From Alphaproteobacteria bacterium (lineage in GTDB: Bacteria; Pseudomonadota; Alphaproteobacteria; ATCC43930; CGMCC-115725): a stretch of DNA of 6,847 bases. Within the stretch, counting starts at the first letter, position 1. The number at the start of each line of letters is the position of its first letter. The stretch is taken from positions 1-6,847 of the forward strand of contig JASHRZ010000760.1 of NCBI GenBank assembly GCA_030037055.1. The letters are read 5' to 3'. Shown here piece by piece: positions 5,611 to 6,847 of this stretch. The position numbers and the translations under genes are program-made. The notes beneath the pieces were generated by a model. That model was not told where the DNA came from. It did not search any database and saw only the letters and a program-made list of their open reading frames with translations.

Positions 5611-5949
5611 TTGGAAGCCGCCGGGTCGCTTGAACCGCCGCTAACCGGCCCCCGGCGATTTACGATCGTCGTCGAAGGTGCTCCAATCGGTTTCGACTGC
5701 GCCGAAGATACCCCGGTGCTGATCGCCATGGAGCGGTGCGGAAGAAAGGCGATCGCCATCGGCTGCCGCGGCGGTGGCTGCGGCTTCTGCCGGGTGCAGG
5801 TGCGCTCGGGCGCGTATCGAACCCAGCGGATGAGCCGGGCGCATGTGACGGAAGAGGAGGAGCGCCAAGGATATGTGCTGGCCTGCCGGCTCTTCCCGTT
5901 GAGCGATTTAACGCTGGTCCCCGCACGCAAGGCGGGCCGGGGCCGATAA
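5611..5949 (+). CDS. dmpQ: Chloroplast-type 2Fe-2S ferredoxin DmpQ (XylT-like), dioxygenase reactivation
   Basis: With the TTG start this protein has 112 residues, the same as CF600 DmpQ. Family members (XylT, DmpQ, NahT) are small ferredoxins that reduce the active-site iron of catechol 2,3-dioxygenase back to Fe(II) after it is oxidised, for example by methylcatechols. The cluster ligands are Cys52, Cys57, Cys60 and Cys92 (C-X4-C-X2-C-X31-C). The surrounding GCRGGGCGFCRVQVRSGAYR and RMSRAHV are diagnostic of this group. Compared with CF600 DmpQ, about eleven more residues precede the ferredoxin core and the C-terminus is shorter. The gene sits 2 nt after dmpP and 47 nt before dmpB, whose product is its expected partner. 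A longer frame from an ATG at 5488 would overlap dmpP by 121 nt and is unlikely. Confidence 0.9.
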   Translation: MEAAGSLEPPLTGPRRFTIVVEGAPIGFDCAEDTPVLIAMERCGRKAIAIGCRGGGCGFCRVQVRSGAYRTQRMSRAHVTEEEERQGYVLACRLFPLSDLTLVPARKAGRGR

Positions 5950-5983
5950 GCGCAGGAGCAACGAAAACAAGGCAACCGAGGAA

Positions 5984-5990
5984 AGAGGAG
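5984..5990 (+). promoter_or_regulatory. dmpB: Ribosome binding site of dmpB
   Basis: AGAGGAG lies 6 nt before the ATG at 5997. An ATG at 5992 is in another frame and reaches a stop after four codons, so 5997 is the real start. Confidence 0.7.
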
Positions 5991-5996
5991 AATGCC

Positions 5997-6847
5997 ATGT
6001 CACTGAAGGGAGTGTTGCGGCCAGGTTACGTCCAGATTCGCGTTCTCGACCTGGACGCCGCCATGAAGCACTACATCGACCGTATCGGCCTCGACTTGGT
6101 GAGCCGCGGCAACGATGGCCGGGTCTATCTCAGGGCCTGGGACGAATTCGACCGCCACAGCATCATACTGCGCGAGGCCGATCGTCCGGGCATGGACATG
6201 GTCGGCTTCAAGGTGGCAAGCGAAGCCGATCTCGACTCGTTCAAGAAGCGCATCGAGGCGGCGGGCGTCAGGACGGAGGAGATCCCTGCCGGCGACCAGC
6301 CGGGTGTCGGTCGCAGGATCAGCTTCGTGGTGCCGACGGGCCACCGCGTCGAACTCTTCGCCACGATGGAGCGGTCGGACAAGGCGCCGCCGATCAAGAA
6401 CCCCGACGTCTGGCCTGACGACCCCCGCGGGATGCGCGTCACCCGCTTCGACCATGTGCTCCTCTACGGTCCGGACATCGACGGCGTGACCAAGTTCTTC
6501 ACCGAGGTCCTCGATTTCTCGCTGGCCGAGAAGGCCGACACGCCCGACGGCACGCTCGCCGTCTGGCTGACCTGCTCGAACAAGGCGCACGACATCGCCT
6601 TCGTGAAAGACGCGCGTTCCGGCAGTTTCCACCATGCCGCGTTCATGCTGGAGTCATGGAACGATGTCGGCCATGCCGCGGATATCATCGCGCGCTACAA
6701 TATCTCGCTCGATATCGGCCCGACGCGGCACGGGATCACCCGCGGCCAGACCATCTATTTCTTCGACCCGTCGGGCAATCGCAACGAGGTGTTTGCCGGC
6801 GGCTACACCTACTATCCCGACAATCCGACGCGGGTCTGGACGGCAGA
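5997..6847 (+). CDS. dmpB: Catechol 2,3-dioxygenase DmpB/XylE type, 3' end cut by the window
   Basis: The first 283 residues are present of a protein expected to have about 306. It is an extradiol Fe(II) dioxygenase of the vicinal oxygen chelate fold that cleaves catechol between carbons 2 and 3 to 2-hydroxymuconic semialdehyde in the cytoplasm. The N-terminal half (LRPGYVQIRVLDLDAAMKHY) is the non-catalytic domain and the second half (about 145-283) is catalytic. The metal ligands are His153 (RFDHVL), His213 (FHHAAF) and Glu264 (NRNEVF). Probable catalytic residues are His198 (KAHD), His245 (GPTRHG) and Tyr254 (IYFFDPSG). Each matches XylE with a shift of zero or one residue. The reading frame runs open to the edge, with only the terminal 20-odd residues missing. 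Close similarity to XylE supports catechol and methylcatechols as substrates. Confidence 0.96.
   Translation, partial: MSLKGVLRPGYVQIRVLDLDAAMKHYIDRIGLDLVSRGNDGRVYLRAWDEFDRHSIILREADRPGMDMVGFKVASEADLDSFKKRIEAAGVRTEEIPAGDQPGVGRRISFVVPTGHRVELFATMERSDKAPPIKNPDVWPDDPRGMRVTRFDHVLLYGPDIDGVTKFFTEVLDFSLAEKADTPDGTLAVWLTCSNKAHDIAFVKDARSGSFHHAAFMLESWNDVGHAADIIARYNISLDIGPTRHGITRGQTIYFFDPSGNRNEVFAGGYTYYPDNPTRVWTA

Larger units (their letters stand above)
1016..6847 (+). other. dmpKLMNOPQB operon (phenol hydroxylase plus meta-cleavage entry), right end cut off
   Basis: Eight co-directional genes follow one another with gaps of 35, 11, 13, 45, 22, 2 and 47 nt and no terminator-like hairpin with a T-run between them, so one transcript is expected. 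The order equals that of the dmp operon on the CF600 catabolic plasmid. The encoded steps are phenol to catechol by the six-gene multicomponent monooxygenase, then catechol to 2-hydroxymuconic semialdehyde by DmpB, with DmpQ maintaining the dioxygenase. The operon continues past the window edge. Confidence 0.85.

Noticed and set aside
5919..5945. Possible terminator stem at the end of dmpQ (CCCCG with CGGGG)
   Set aside because: The stem is short, with a large loop, lies within the coding sequence and is not followed by a T-run. dmpB clearly continues the operon.

Overview
The window carries the front end of a phenol (or methylphenol) meta-cleavage catabolic operon and a divergently oriented regulator. 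It comes from a GC-rich bacterium. Dense, long shadow frames and strong G-rich ribosome binding sites fit a Proteobacterium. An alphaproteobacterial or other soil/aquatic aromatic degrader is plausible, but the window alone cannot settle the taxon.

Layout. Positions 9-836 (minus strand) encode a GntR/FCD-family transcription factor. A 179-bp intergenic region (837-1015) follows. It holds a probable sigma-70-type promoter for the operon, a perfect 12-bp palindrome on its -10 element, a GGT-N3-ACC dyad near the regulator's start, and several repeated short motifs. From 1016 to the right edge, eight genes run on the plus strand in the order dmpK, dmpL, dmpM, dmpN, dmpO, dmpP, dmpQ, dmpB, with gaps of 2 to 47 nt. 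This is the textbook order of the Pseudomonas CF600 dmp operon. dmpB is cut by the window edge after 283 codons.

How the genes work together. DmpP takes electrons from NAD(P)H through FAD and a 2Fe-2S centre to the diiron site in DmpN. DmpL, DmpN and DmpO form the hydroxylase, DmpM is the effector protein that couples electron use to hydroxylation, and DmpK helps assemble the active hydroxylase. Together they convert phenol to catechol. DmpB, an extradiol Fe(II) catechol 2,3-dioxygenase, opens the ring to 2-hydroxymuconic semialdehyde. DmpQ is a small ferredoxin that re-reduces DmpB iron when it is inactivated by oxidation. The lower-pathway genes (dmpC onward) would be expected just outside the right edge.

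What is unusual. The enzymes are a well-known set with all visible catalytic residues intact, so I see no undescribed enzymatic system. The point worth attention is control. The classic operon uses the NtrC-type activator DmpR and a sigma-54 promoter. Here a GntR/FCD regulator is divergent, no sigma-54 -24/-12 element is seen before dmpK, and a palindrome sits on an apparent sigma-70 promoter, suggesting repression and release. GntR-type repressors (AphS, PhcS) are known beside phenol hydroxylase genes in Comamonas, so the regulator type has precedent. The specific architecture here is inferred.
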